Below, one piece after another: positions 22,091 through 36,235 of a DNA stretch of 53,224 nt; within the stretch, counting starts at the first letter, position 1, and the number at the start of each line of letters is the position of its first letter. The translations under genes and the position numbers were made by a program. The notes beneath the pieces were generated by a model. It was not told the DNA's origin, ran no database searches, and saw only the letters and a list, made by a program, of their open reading frames with translations. Origin of the DNA: Nemertoderma westbladi. Its lineage: Eukaryota; Xenacoelomorpha; Nemertodermatida; Nemertodermatidae. Where the stretch lies: the NCBI GenBank assembly GCA_032718475.1, contig JAUCBJ010000638.1, positions 1-53,224 of the forward strand, given 5' to 3'.

Positions 22091-22323
22091 GTTAAGAACG
22101 TGATTTTAATTATTGATAGTAACAATGTGTTGGCAAGCTGTATTTATCGAGGTGTTTGTTATTATACATTTATTATAGGAAGGGATCTAGGGTTCTTAAC
22201 CTCGAATGATAAGTTTATTTTACCGAAAATAACTTATCTTAAGAAAATGATAAGTTATTTTCGGTAAAATAAACTTATCATTCGAGGTTAAGACCCCTAG
22301 ATCCCTTCCTATAGTTAAGAACG
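22091..22323. repeat. Small insertion with 63-bp hairpin, flanked by 10-bp direct repeats
   Basis: GTTAAGAACG occurs at 22091-22100 and 22314-22323. Between them, 22176-22238 is the reverse complement of 22249-22311 with a single visible mismatch and a 10-base loop. This could be a tiny foldback element, or an extruded palindrome next to the end of the 3 kb repeat. Confidence 0.7.
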
Positions 22324-22386
22324 ACCTTATTTATTTTGCAATTTTCCTTGGGGCCATTTATTGTTTGGTGGGTAACTATAATTGAC

Positions 22387-22793
22387 GGGCAATTGTCCCG
22401 AGAGGCAATTGTCCGCGTGGCAATTGTCCGGTGGGCAATTTTCAGCGTGGCATTTGTACGGGATGGCAATTTTCCGCGTGGCAATTGTCCGGGGGGCAAT
22501 TGTCTGGGTGGCAATTGTTCGGGTGGCAATTGTCCGGGGGGCAATTGTCCGCGTGGCAATTGTCCGGGGGGCAATTTTCCGCGTGGCATTTTTACGGGAT
22601 GGCAATTTTCCGCGTGGCATTTGTACGGGATGGCAATTTTCCGCGTGGCAATTGTCTGGGGGAAATTGTCCGGGGGGCAATAGTCCTGGGGGCAATTGTC
22701 CGGGGGGGCAATAGTCCTGGGGGCAATTGTCCGGGGGGGGGGGGGGCAATAGTCCGGGGGGCAATTGTCCGGGGGGTAATTGTGCTGTCACGT
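22387..22793. repeat. 15-bp minisatellite, GGCAATTGTCCGNGN
   Basis: About 26 imperfect units of GGCAATTGTCCGCGT/GGCAATTGTCCGGGG. Because the unit is a multiple of three, several frames on both strands stay open and translate as pentapeptide repeats (PPGQL, GGNCP); none has an independent sign of being a gene. A 12-base G run sits near 22735. Confidence 0.9.
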
Positions 22794-24189
22794 TTAAAAT
22801 TATCTTTGCTATTATGGAATTTAGCAGCAGTACAAGTCTGGGACCGTCGTGTACCGGATATGTAAGCCACCACCAACCGTCAGCTATAATCATAACACGT
22901 CCTGATGTTTCTATGTTTTTTAAGTTTGTGGGGCTCTAATGTTAACCTCTTTAGTTTAATACAATTACAGCGACCTCATGTACTAATTGTGTAATCCTGT
23001 ATGTATGCTATTCTGGGGAGGGAAAACCAATCCCCCAGGTGGGCAGACAAGAGGGCAACTAGGTAAGACCTGAAACGTGTGCTACTTGTTGTTCATATAC
23101 TATCCATATCCAACCACCAGGGCCGAAGAATGCAAAAATTTTATTAAAGAATGCTATCCAAATATAACTTATTATTGAATTAGAATTGAAACTATTAATA
23201 AACAATAAGTCTGTATTGTGATCCAATATACAGGAATAATTGTTGGAAATACGTTTCTGAGAACCCAATATTTGTCAATATGTTGAGCAGACAGCTCTCT
23301 CAATTACACTGCCACCTACCTGCCTCCACCCTGAAGCTCCGATAGGACGTTGTCTTGGCAACGATATTCTGGGCTTGGCTATCCGGTGGCCGGTGGGAGG
23401 CAGAAGGCATTGGCTTCCGACAGTCCGACGGTTCGGACTCACACAAACAGACATTTGGTAAACGGACATAACCGCTCGCGTATGGCCAGCAATTCTGACA
23501 GGATTTAATTGCTATTATTTTATAGATAAAGATAAGAATCCAATTTGTTGAATCGAAAAAATACTTTAAAAGGTCTAAAACTGCCTCTAATTGGCCCTAA
23601 ATATAAATGGAAATCAAACCCCATAAATAAATATATATAATAATTAAATTTTTAAATATACAGTTAATCATAACGAGAACATTTTTAAAAAAAGTATCGT
23701 AAAAATTTCATTAAAATTAAACCAGATGGCCTTAATTAAGATTACACATTTAATGATTAACATAATATTTTTATTATTTCTTTCAGTTGAGTTATACTGC
23801 AGCCTGAAAAAGACAATATTCAATGACTATCGTTTCTGGTAACGAACTAATTATAACAACAGTTGGGGTAAGAGTAGAGCGTGCGTGGGTAGATAATTGG
23901 GTGTGCGTGGACGAATTATCTCGCCATGTTTTTTATCATATGGTGACGTGTATTTGAGAGCAATTGCTTAATTTGTGGTTAATTGGTGTTTCAAAGCTTC
24001 TCCGATGGACCATTAAATTAAATAAAGCATCCAAAACCCCAAAGTGCGCACTTGCCTAAACAGAGTGGGGAGTCACACCATTGCGTATAGATATACTTCG
24101 TTGCCTTGCATTCATATCTCTGCTGCGGAAACCATTTTAACGGGAATTACTCATGAAATTTCGTGATGAAACGACGGGGGTAAACCAAC
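22794..24189. other. No gene seen
   Basis: AT-rich. The open frames at 23059-23268 and 23275-23469 are short and without domain content. Confidence 0.5.
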
Positions 24190-24590
24190 TTATATTTTTT
24201 AGGCTACCAATTAAAGTCACACCAAAATCGATGAAAATTTCACCAAAAAAAATTATGTTACACCAAATTAAATAATGTGACCCGAAAAAAAATTATTCAA
24301 CACCAAAAACAATTACCCCGCACCAAAATAAATAACTGCTCCCCAAACCCAATTATTCACACCAAAATAAATGACAAAACCCCAAAATAAGTGCAAATTT
24401 TCACAAAATAAATACAAATTTTCCCAAAATAAATGCTTATTCCCCCATAATAATCAATTATTCTTCCAAAATAAACAGACTCTTAGTTAAAGACTCTCAG
24501 TTGCAGACTATTGGTACGAGGTTCGTGGGGTGAGTACAAAACAAAGACCAAAGTCTGCCCGTTCTGTACAAAACAAAGAAGTAAAGTCGC

Positions 24591-25843
24591 ATTAAGTCCC
24601 AAAGAGCGTTAGGTCCCAAAGAGCGTTAGGTCCCAAAGAGCGTTAGGTCCCAAAGAGCGTTAGATCCCAAAGAGCGTTAGGTCCCAAAGAGTGTTAGGTT
24701 CCAAAGAGCGTTAGGTCTCAAAGAGCATTAGGTCCCAAAGAGCGTTAGGTCCCAAAGAGCGTTAGGTCCCAAAGAGCGTTAGGTTCCAAAGAGCGTTAGG
24801 TTCCAAAGAGCGTTAGGTCCCAAAGAGCGTTAGGTCCCAAAGAGCGTTATGTACCAAAGAGCGTTAGGTCCCAAAGAGCGTTAGGTCCCAAAGAGCGTTA
24901 GGTTCCAAAGAGCGTTAGGTCCCAAAGAGCGTTAGGTCCCAAAGAGCATTAGGTCCCAAAGAGCGTTAGGTCCCAAAGAGTGTTAGGTTCCAAAGAGCAT
25001 TATGTCCCAAAGAGCGTTAGGTCCCAAAGAGCGTTAGGTCCCAAAGAGCGTTAGGTCCCAAAGAGCGTTAGGTCCCAAAGAGCATTAGGTCCCAAAGAGC
25101 GTTAGGTCCCAAAGAGTGTTAGGTTCCAAAGAGCATTAGGTCCCAAAGAGCGTTAGGTCCCAAAGAGCATTAGGTCCCAAAGAGCGTTAGACCCCAAAGA
25201 GCGTTAGGTCCCAAAGAGCGTTAGATCCCAAAGAGCGTTAGGTCCCAAAGAGTGTTAGGTTCCAAAGAGCGTTAGGTCCCAAAGAGCGTTAGGTCCCAAA
25301 GAGCATTAGGTCCCAAAGAGCGTTAGGTCCCAAAGAGTGTTAGGTTCCAAAGAGCATTAGGTCCCAAAGAGCGTTAGGTCCCAAAGAGCGTTAGGTCCCA
25401 AAGAGCGTTAGGTCCCAAAGAGCGTTAGGTCCCAAAGAGCGTTAGGTCCCAAAGAGCGTTAGGTCCCAAAGAGCGTTAGGTCCCAAAGAGCGTTAGGTCC
25501 CAAACAGCGTTAGGTCCCAAAGAGCGTTAGGTCCCAAAGAGCGTTAGGTCCCAAAGAGCGTTAGACCCCAAAGAGCGTTAGGTCCCAAAGAGCGTTAGGT
25601 CCCAAAGAGTGTTTAGGTCCCAAAGAGCGTTAGGTTCCAAAGAGCGTTAGGTCCCAAAGAGCGTTAGGTCCCAAAGAGCGTTAGGTCCCAAAGAGCGTTA
25701 GGTCCCAAACAGCGTTAGGTCCCAAACAGCGTTAGGTCCCAAAGAGCGTTAGGTCCCAAAGAGCGTTAGGTCCCAAACAGCGTTAGGTCCCAAAGAGCGT
25801 TAGGTCCCAAAGAGCGTTAGGTCCCAAAGAGCGTTAGGTCCCA
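24591..25843. repeat. 17-bp minisatellite, about 73 copies
   Basis: Head-to-tail units of TAGGTCCCAAAGAGCGT over 1253 bp. Variant units (GCATTAG, GTGTTAG, GGTTCC, AAACAGCG) recur in the same order several times, showing that blocks of units were duplicated together. The unit is not a multiple of three and there is no long frame. Units abut with no unique spacers, so it is not a CRISPR array. Confidence 0.95.
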
Positions 25844-26104
25844 TTTCCATTTAAAGGATCAGGTTACAGAGACGTGTTGGGGGAACCACAAAAATAAACA
25901 AAAGTTACAAGATGTTACAAGATTATGCAGGTCTTTATACATTGGGTCTTTGGTTTTTGTTTTATACTCATCCGAGGATCGTCGGATCCGAGGATCGAAT
26001 TATTTTAGGGAGATTAAGTTATTATTGTTTTTGGGGTATGATAATTGTTTTTGGGTATGGATAATTGCTTTTGGTGAGAGAGATGTATATTGGTGCTGGC
26101 TCAT

Positions 26105-27750
26105 TCCAAAGTAAAGTACGGGACATTCGTACATAATTTTGAACTTTGATTGCCTGTACAATGTTATCCACAGCACATATGTGCACAAAATTGTGCTTGG
26201 ATTGAATCAGCTTTGATTTTGCGAAGCTTGTGGCGGGACTTAGTCACTTTTGAGAAAACACTAGCTTGTCCAATTAAGGTAAAGTACGGATTCGTACGAA
26301 ATGGTTTTTTTTATTTTATGATTTCAATTCTAAAATTTAGCGAATTGTGCGCAGGTACGGTGTTGAGTTGATGTTTAGGATAAAACTGTATTATTAAGCT
26401 TAAATAAAAATATAAATATCAGACGAATTGCTACATTGCTAATTTTTTACAGTGTGGTGTGTGTGGTAAAGTATGGGACATTGCTAGGTAAAGTACGGGA
26501 CCTGTACGAATTTTATGGTCAAAATGGTCTCTTACACTTAACCTAACAGTAATTTCTGGATAATTAGTGATAATAAAGTGCAACTAAGTATTTCCAACCA
26601 AGATATGGATGCAAAATGTGGGGCGACCCACAAATTTACCCGAAGTCTTAGCATATGGGTGCCCTTGAGGAGTTGTCTGTCATCTGTCTAATTTTTGATC
26701 GCTAATACTGTATAACTCGGTCATTTATAGATGAAATTAAACCAAACCTGGTACGTACTGATAGTCTGCCAAAAGTTTGGAAAGAATCTGAGGTTTAAGG
26801 AATCAAAGGTCACATATCAGACAGTCTGTCTGTTGGTACCGATAGTTTCAAAATTTTGATAAAAACCGAAATAAGTCCGCCAATCATTGATGAAATATAA
26901 CCAAACTTGGTACACATGTAGTCTGTGAAAAGTTTAGAAATTCTTTCCATTTTTCTGAAAATGTATCAATTACTGTACTTACCGATCTTCTTATCTGCTA
27001 AAAAACTAAATTTTTTGAAATTTGTTGTAAAGTACGGGACTTTCTTTACATGCATAAACTCAAAGATTAGTTAACTGAGGAATGATTCTTAGTTCAAATA
27101 CATACTTCTATGCTTCCCCCTACTATCACCCTAAAGCATTATAACACTCCTGCCCTCCAGGTTTACATATATTACATTAATACAGTGCACTAAAATGTAA
27201 TCGCCATTATAATGGTAAAGTATGGGACAATTTCCAATTGGCCGTCATGATGTTTTTGAGGGAGTAGATTATGAAACTACAGGTAATTGTTTCTTAAGAT
27301 GACGCAAAACAAACGTGCTTTGCATTCCACTGGGTGATTGGGCTGAGTTAGACTACTTCTCTGTGTATAAATTAAAAATTTCACTATTTTTTGGTAAAGT
27401 ATGGGACTTTACATGCATAAACCCAAAGATTTCTTGACTGAGGAATGATTCTCAGTTCAAATATAGACTCATATTCTTACGGCCGACTATGACCTTAGAG
27501 TATTATAACACTCATGGCTTCACATATTACATTAATACAGTGCACTAATATAATCGCAATTTTAATGGTAAAGTATGGGACAATTTTCAATTGGCCGCCA
27601 TGATATTTCTGAGGGAGTGAAGATGAAACTAATTGTTTTATACGATGACGCAACACAAATGTGCTTTGCATTCCACTGGGTGATTAGGCTGAGTTACATC
27701 TCTGTGAATAAACTAAAAATTTCACTATTTCAGGTAAAGTATGGGACATC
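26105..27750. repeat. Repeats carrying TAAAGTANGGGAC about every 175 bp
   Basis: The word occurs near 26113, 26468, 26492, 27029, 27214, 27393, 27570 and 27733, with a variant near 26280. Between 27035 and 27735 there are two clear tandem copies of a ~350-bp block with two words each. The open frames here (26150-26371, 27575-27760) are not conserved between the copies. Confidence 0.8.
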
Positions 27751-28200
27751 ACATGATTAACTTTATCGATTTCATTACAGAGGAATGAAACACTTGTGAA
27801 ATTAAATGAAACCAAAAAAGTTCGAAAATGGGTTTGTTTTTGATTTGGTACATGCTCAGAAATGTTAATTTATTGGTCATAGGAAGTGCCTACAGGAAAC
27901 GAAACTTTTGCACACTTTTATTCCCATTTTGTGCAGAGCAGGTGCATAATTTGTAATTCGACTATTTTTGAGAAACCACCTGTGTTGATACAATTTTTAG
28001 AACTGAATTCATGAAGTAACGATAAATGTTGACCTTAAATAAGTATAAATTCAAAGCTACATCTCATTTTTCGAAATTAGTGGGGAGGTTGACCTTTTCA
28101 TGGAATGAGCCTGCTACAAAAAAATATATTTGGTGCTAAATATTTTTTTGGTGTGAAATCATCTAATTTGGGGTGGCATTCAATTAGTGGCGTATTTTTT

Positions 28201-28950
28201 ATCGCGTCTCTTTAATGCGCGAGGGGGGGGGGGGGGGGGGGACTTTCGACGCAAAATAAATTCATCGTTCTCCAGGCGAGATATTAATTCGCCGAGCAAG
28301 TTTCCCACCCTGTCTGTCAATACCACCCTATACCGACCCACGGTTTTCCGTTACTGAAAACTATTAATGAATAGCACAGTGTACAAGTAATAAGTCTAGT
28401 TCCCATGCACCAGTGTCATGAAATGTAATCAAAAAATCATTGTTGGGGGCCACAGTACAGTCGAACCACGCACCAGTATCTACTAGGGTTGTATTGTAAA
28501 GGAAAAACATGTAACACATCGCGGTACCCTAAAAATATATCGCTACAGTACATCGAAAATACAGTTGATACGGGGATCATGAAGATTAATTACTTACACT
28601 AATCAATCACAGGCATATTTCATGTGCGCATGCGCAATCTTAGGATTCAACTTTATATTTAGAAAATTTAATGTTCAACAAAATTATCATTAATTAATTG
28701 GAAAATTCCGGACTAATTAATTTATCTATTTGATACCAAAAATAAAATTCCGTTGGAAATTCTTATTCCTAAATTTTTTTGTGACTAAAGTCTTGTCTTT
28801 TAAATTGATTGGCTATGCACTCACTGTTTTTATAGTTGGTTTACAGCACAAAATGTATATTATCCACGCCTTTGTAAATTTGCTGAGTTCGTTCGTAGGA
28901 AATTAACTAGTCTGTTAAACAGAAAACATTGGAATAAACTATTTAAACGT
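28201..28950. other. Intergenic, downstream of the ABCC gene
   Basis: A 19-base G run lies at 28223-28241. TTTAAT at 28667-28672 is a weak minus-strand ATTAAA polyadenylation candidate about 280 bp past the ABCC stop. Otherwise nothing is seen. Confidence 0.45.
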
Positions 28951-31236
<2,286 letters not shown>

Positions 31237-34200
31237 CTAGTAGAATAATCGTTAAATACAATATTTCCTTCATTTGGCCAGCTCTCTGGCGGTCTGTTAC
31301 TCTCAATATACCAAGGGGCCTCCTGTTTGCAATCTGTATACTCCTTTAATCTCTCCACGCTTACTATATTTGCTTCCATCTCGGCGTACTGCAACACGAG
31401 TTGCGTCATAGCGATCGTAACACTGAGCGCATAGGTGACTGAGAGCCCGACAACACCAGGGGTCAAATCGTCGCGACTTATAACGGCAAAAAGAGCAGCA
31501 AAAAATACTACAAAAGCCGCCATCGACTCTAGCAGCACTGACATCCAACGGTAACAGCAGATAACCATGAAGTTACATTGGGTGTTGCTGTCGATTGCCT
31601 CCAGGTTCTTATTGATAAAGGCGCTGTTCATTCTATAAGCTCGAATCGTACTCATTCCGACTAAAGTCTGTTGGAAGTTTGTGTAGATGGGGCTTCTACT
31701 CACTGATTCGATTCTCTTCACTTGTCTATTTGTATTGATATAGAAGCGAAGGATAAGATAATATATGATTGCTATTGGGACAAGAGCTATGGTGAACAAT
31801 GGTGTAGCCGTAATTATAATCACACAAACTAGGATTACCATTGTGGCCTGCGATAAAAGAAAGGAAACATTGAAAGGCAACACAACATCGACTGTGTCTG
31901 TGTCCTTTCCAAATCTATTTAGGATTCGACCCATTGGTGTGATGTCGAAGAAACTCATAGGACATCGAACTAAATTGAACAACATATTTTTGTGTAGATT
32001 TCGTGAACTTCGCAATGAGTTTATCGCCAACAATGAAAAAGCAGCCATTGTAAAGCATGAACTTACAACCCCAAACATGCCATATAATCCCAAATAATAG
32101 CCCCTGTCTTCAGATGACTGTGTACCATTTAGTGGCATGCTATTGGTCCATTCCGTCAGCCATAAATCCCCAGCAACAATGGAAATGCTTTGTAAAACAA
32201 AGGCAGCCATCATACATAGAGCTCCAAAAAATCCCATTGACTTAATATAGGCATAATAAACAGCTGTTTTAACCTCCTTTTCTTCTATTTTTTCATTTTC
32301 AACCAGCTTCCCTGCTTTTTCTTTAACAATTTGATCCTTGAAATAAATTTCACCTCTTTTCACAGGATCTTGCCATGGTTGAACGTTTGACTGATGCCGC
32401 TTTTGTTTCGCTTGTTTCTTTGTTTGTATTTCAGAGTCATCTCCAGAAGTAGTTGCCCCAGATTTCCCAGAGTCTCTGCTTCGCATCCGCTGTATTTTAT
32501 GTTTAACAGCCTCTGGGGCAGCATCAGTCCGCAGACCTAGCACAACCTTGTCACCTTCTGCCTCAGATATCTCACTTAATATATCTTCATGTATACTAAA
32601 TGTGATAGGGTCAAGTTCATCTTCATCATCCTCAACATCATTGTCTTTAGAAAATGTCTTCATCAGTTCTGCAAATGGCCCTTCTATACTTATTAATTCA
32701 AAATATGACCCTATTTCTGAAATCGTTCCTTCACTTAGAACAATAACCATATCACACTTAGGAAGAAAATGTATACCATGAGTTACTAGCAGGCGGGTTT
32801 TATCCTTAAGAACTCCATTTGGTCCAATTACTTGCTCAAAGATGTGCCTTCCAACATGGGCATCAACTGCACTTAGTGGGTCATCTAAAATGTAGAGATC
32901 TTTGTTGGCGTAAACTGCTCTTGCTATACTTATTCGCTGACGTTGACCTCCGCTGATATTGATTCCCTTTTCTCCAATCTCAGTTTGGTCACCACCCTCA
33001 AGCAATTCAATATCAGGAACTAAAGCGCATCTTTCAATAGTATCCAAATACCGCACCTTCTCAAATTGAGACTCAAATATTATGTTGTTTTGCAATGTCG
33101 TATTGACCACAAACGGCTGTTGAGGTACATAGGCTAGGCTTGGTATTATTTGAACATCTCCTTCAATTTTTTCCATTTCACCGAGTATAGCCGAAACTAA
33201 AGAACTCTTTCCGGCTCCAACTGTACCCACTATACCAACTAGAGCACCAGATGGAATGTCTAAATTGATATTTGAGAGTGTTGGCAATATATCCCCTGTT
33301 TCCCATGCAAATTTACCATTGCATATCGATACGGACAACCCCAATCTTGGATTATTACCTATGCTGCTTTCACACTTTTCTTCTAATAGTAGAAATTTAG
33401 ACAATCTTTTCAATGATACTTGCACCTGTGTTACTTGTGAAATTAGCATCGGAATTACCATCATTGGTATTCGTAAAAGATTAAACAGAGATAATGCCGT
33501 AAAAGCAATTTCAGCAGTTAGACTGTTCCCCATCATCACGTATGTGGAAAATGATACTAGATTGACAAGAAATGGTGATATGTAAAACAACATCATTGTG
33601 GCTGAACGTAAGATAGATCCCTTAAACAGCTCGTTTAGTTCAATTTCCCTCAGGTTTGTTATCATATTAAACATTGGAAGCTCACAGCCATATATTTTAA
33701 TTACCTTTATTCCTGTGAGTAATTCATTTTCTTTTTTCATTCGTTTATCCTTGAGGCGCATTTGAGCGGCATAGAATTTCCGAGCAAATGTAGCAATCAA
33801 TCCAGTTAAAGGCATCATTGCTATAAGAACAGCCAAACCTGCAAATGCTGCAGGGCCTATCACATTATACAGCAGACCAATCTCTATAACTAGTGTTACT
33901 ACAGAGGCCCATATAAAGGTGCTCAACATTGAGAAGTCGAAAAGCCGTTGAGAATCGAGAGCCATGAGGTTGACAATTTCCCCAGTGCTTGATTCATTCC
34001 TGGATTTGTTGGAAAGCCGCATTGATTTTTTGTATATCATGGATATAATTGCTGCTCTAACACGCAGTCCTAAGCCCTGAGTGAGATAGTAATGGTAGTG
34101 GGTGCACATAGACTTTCCTAGTCCTAAAAACAAAAAAACAACTGCATAAAGATATCCATGCCAGGCAATCTGTTCATCACTGCTCACAAATGCAATAAAT

Positions 34201-35318
34201 TGCTGAAGTATCACTGGGTTCAGGTGCATGAAGGTGATTCCCAGAGCATAATAGAATGATGCACCACAGTAAGTGAAAGCTGAGAAACGCCAGATGGCCT
34301 TCCACAGACGGGGATTAGCTTGAGCTTTCAGGGGGGCTTCATTCGGTGGTGTAGGGATGTGTTCACTTTGCTGATAAGAATTTTGGTATGAAGTTTTATT
34401 CAATAATGATGCAGTTTCGTACGATTTTTGATTTTTATCAATCAAAGGATGGTTCTCCGTTTCTGTATCATCTTGCGAGGTTTTTCGCCGAAAAGCAGAA
34501 CTTGCATGCCTCTTCCTAGGAGCGGGCGCATCACTCACTTTTATAGTCTTTCTTAACTCCTTGTTCCATTCTCGCATTAAATTGGATTCTTGTCTACTAA
34601 CGATATCACATTCTCGAATTGTGTAAAGGTCATCATGTTTCAATGCTCGTCTGAAACCTTTAACCATTATTTTAGTCATCCAAAGGAAAGTGACCTTTAT
34701 CGGGTAAGAGCTTCTGTAATCAGGATTTGAATTCGGGTCTTTCTCCTCAGGGATGTGGGAGTAACGGCCATCCGGGATAAACATTAAAATCAATTCGAGG
34801 AAAGTTGATCCCGTAATGACAAAAAACATGACTACGGTAAGACTCTCAGTGTCCACTTCCATCCGATTCAGAAGAGAGTAAAGATTTAAACTTACAGCCA
34901 GGGTTTGCAAAATCCAAAAAATAAATGAAAGACCTGAAGGTTGGACTCCATGACGCCTTTCGATCTGCATAATTAAAATCAGAAAGAGTAGGGAAGCAAT
35001 TGCTATTGGGGGTCCTGTGAAGTAAACTGGATATACATATTGTGTGCTATTAAGCATTAACTTAGAGATAAGAACGACCCCATAACATATAATACATAAA
35101 ACTATTAGGAATACCCTTAGCAGGTGGACTTTCGATAAAGGGTTCGCTGGCCGTTTTCCTTTTAATAATGAGATAATGTAAAATGGTCCGAAGATCCATA
35201 GGACTACAACGGGTCCGCACATTAGGATAGACCATTGGAAGCATTTTGAGAAATCGGGATCAACATTGAACCATGTTTGGTTTATATTCCAAAATTCCCC
35301 TTCACAGAATTTATTCAT
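31237..35318 (-). CDS. ABCC1: ABCC multidrug-resistance-associated (MRP1/2/3-like) ATP-driven exporter, exon 1
   Basis: Plasma-membrane ABC exporter; relatives pump glutathione, glucuronide and sulfate conjugates. With exons 2 and 3 the coding sequence is 4776 nt, 1591 residues plus stop (human MRP1 has 1531). The N-terminus, with WNINQTWFNVDPDFSKCFQ, is typical of long MRPs carrying the extra five-helix TMD0 domain. Then come the L0 linker with a serine/threonine-rich insert (about 260-320), TMD1 (about 340-620), and NBD1 with Walker A GTVGAGKSS near 697, signature ISGGQRQRISIARA near 787 and Walker B LYILDDPLSAVD near 811. A charged linker (about 870-1000) and TMD2 (about 1030-1320) follow. 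This exon ends AG|GTAAAT. The 4.1 kb exon is remarkable, since vertebrate ABCC1 has about 30 exons. ABCC1, 2 and 3 orthology cannot be separated by eye. Confidence 0.94.
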
Positions 35319-36235
35319 GGTGTTTCTTTTTTGTGTAGTTCTTCTCCTCTGATAATTTATAATATGGTCACTGTAGCAACCATCTCACGTCGATAAATAT
35401 TACATCAGCATTAACTCTTATTGGTAATAGTTATTTGAAAGATTTTTCTTACATTTTAATTTTGTTGGCCTGACTACAGTAACATTTCAAAGAAAAATAA
35501 CTGTAAATAAAAAATTAATTTAATGTTAAATTAAAAACCGGTCGAGTTTAACATCACTTCACATTGTATTATTCTATTATTATTAGAAAATTAGATTATT
35601 TTTTATTAGAAATTGGTGGAGAACGTGTTATTCAACCTGACTGTCTGTTCAGGTTCTGAATTCAAATGTATTCTAGTTCAGCTGCTCAATCAGGAAATCT
35701 TATAAGATGCGGTATGTAATGCGACAGGCTCTGGATGCAGGAAATATCATATAAACTGGAGAGTTTCGCCGAATATTTGTAAAGTAACCAAATGGGTTTG
35801 CCATTGTGCTAAATATATATTTATTACAACCAACTCAGATAGGGGGGAACTCTTCACCCAATTAAAAACATCCATCCCTCTCCAGGCGAAAATCAGTTAC
35901 TCACAAAATAACTTGTTATGTTCTATACTGCAACCTGTTCTATTGGTGTTCGTTTATTGTTTTGGTTAGAATAACGTGCCACTGTATGCCGCTCCTTTCC
36001 CTTAATTTATAATTTAACATTGAGACGAGATATTAGTTTGCCGAGATAAGTGTACATTCCCCCACCACCGTATCAACCAACTAGGCCCTACATATCGATA
36101 AGATGGTATTGATGTTGCATTATTTAATGGTGCATGGTACTAAATGTAAGTGAAATCTCGTCTTTATCCACCCCATTTGCGTTAGTAACCCACCACTTGG
36201 CTATAAACCGTGCTATAAAATGTTGTACATATACC
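35319..36235. other. Upstream region of the ABCC gene
   Basis: AT-rich, with no gene or clear core promoter seen. Confidence 0.45.

Larger units (their letters stand above)
24190..28200. mobile_element. Probable non-autonomous foldback-like element with satellite cargo
   Basis: The left end (about 24190-24270, with CACACCAAAATCGATG and TTTCACCAAAAAAAATTA) is an imperfect inverted copy of the right end (about 28120-28200, with GGTGTGAAATCATCTAATTTGGGGTGG). A second inverted pair (GAGTACAAAACAAAGACC near 24532 and GGTCTTTGGTTTTTGTTTTATACTC near 25946) brackets the 17-bp minisatellite. No transposase frame is present. The exact ends and target duplication could not be fixed by eye. Confidence 0.5.

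Noticed and set aside
22327-22893. Long overlapping open frames on both strands encoding proline-glutamine-leucine or glycine-asparagine repeats
   Set aside because: They follow from a 15-bp minisatellite whose unit length is a multiple of three. Several frames are open at once and the units drift without regard to codon position.
24591-25843. CRISPR-like array
   Set aside because: The 17-bp units abut with no unique spacers, there are no cas genes, and the context is animal.
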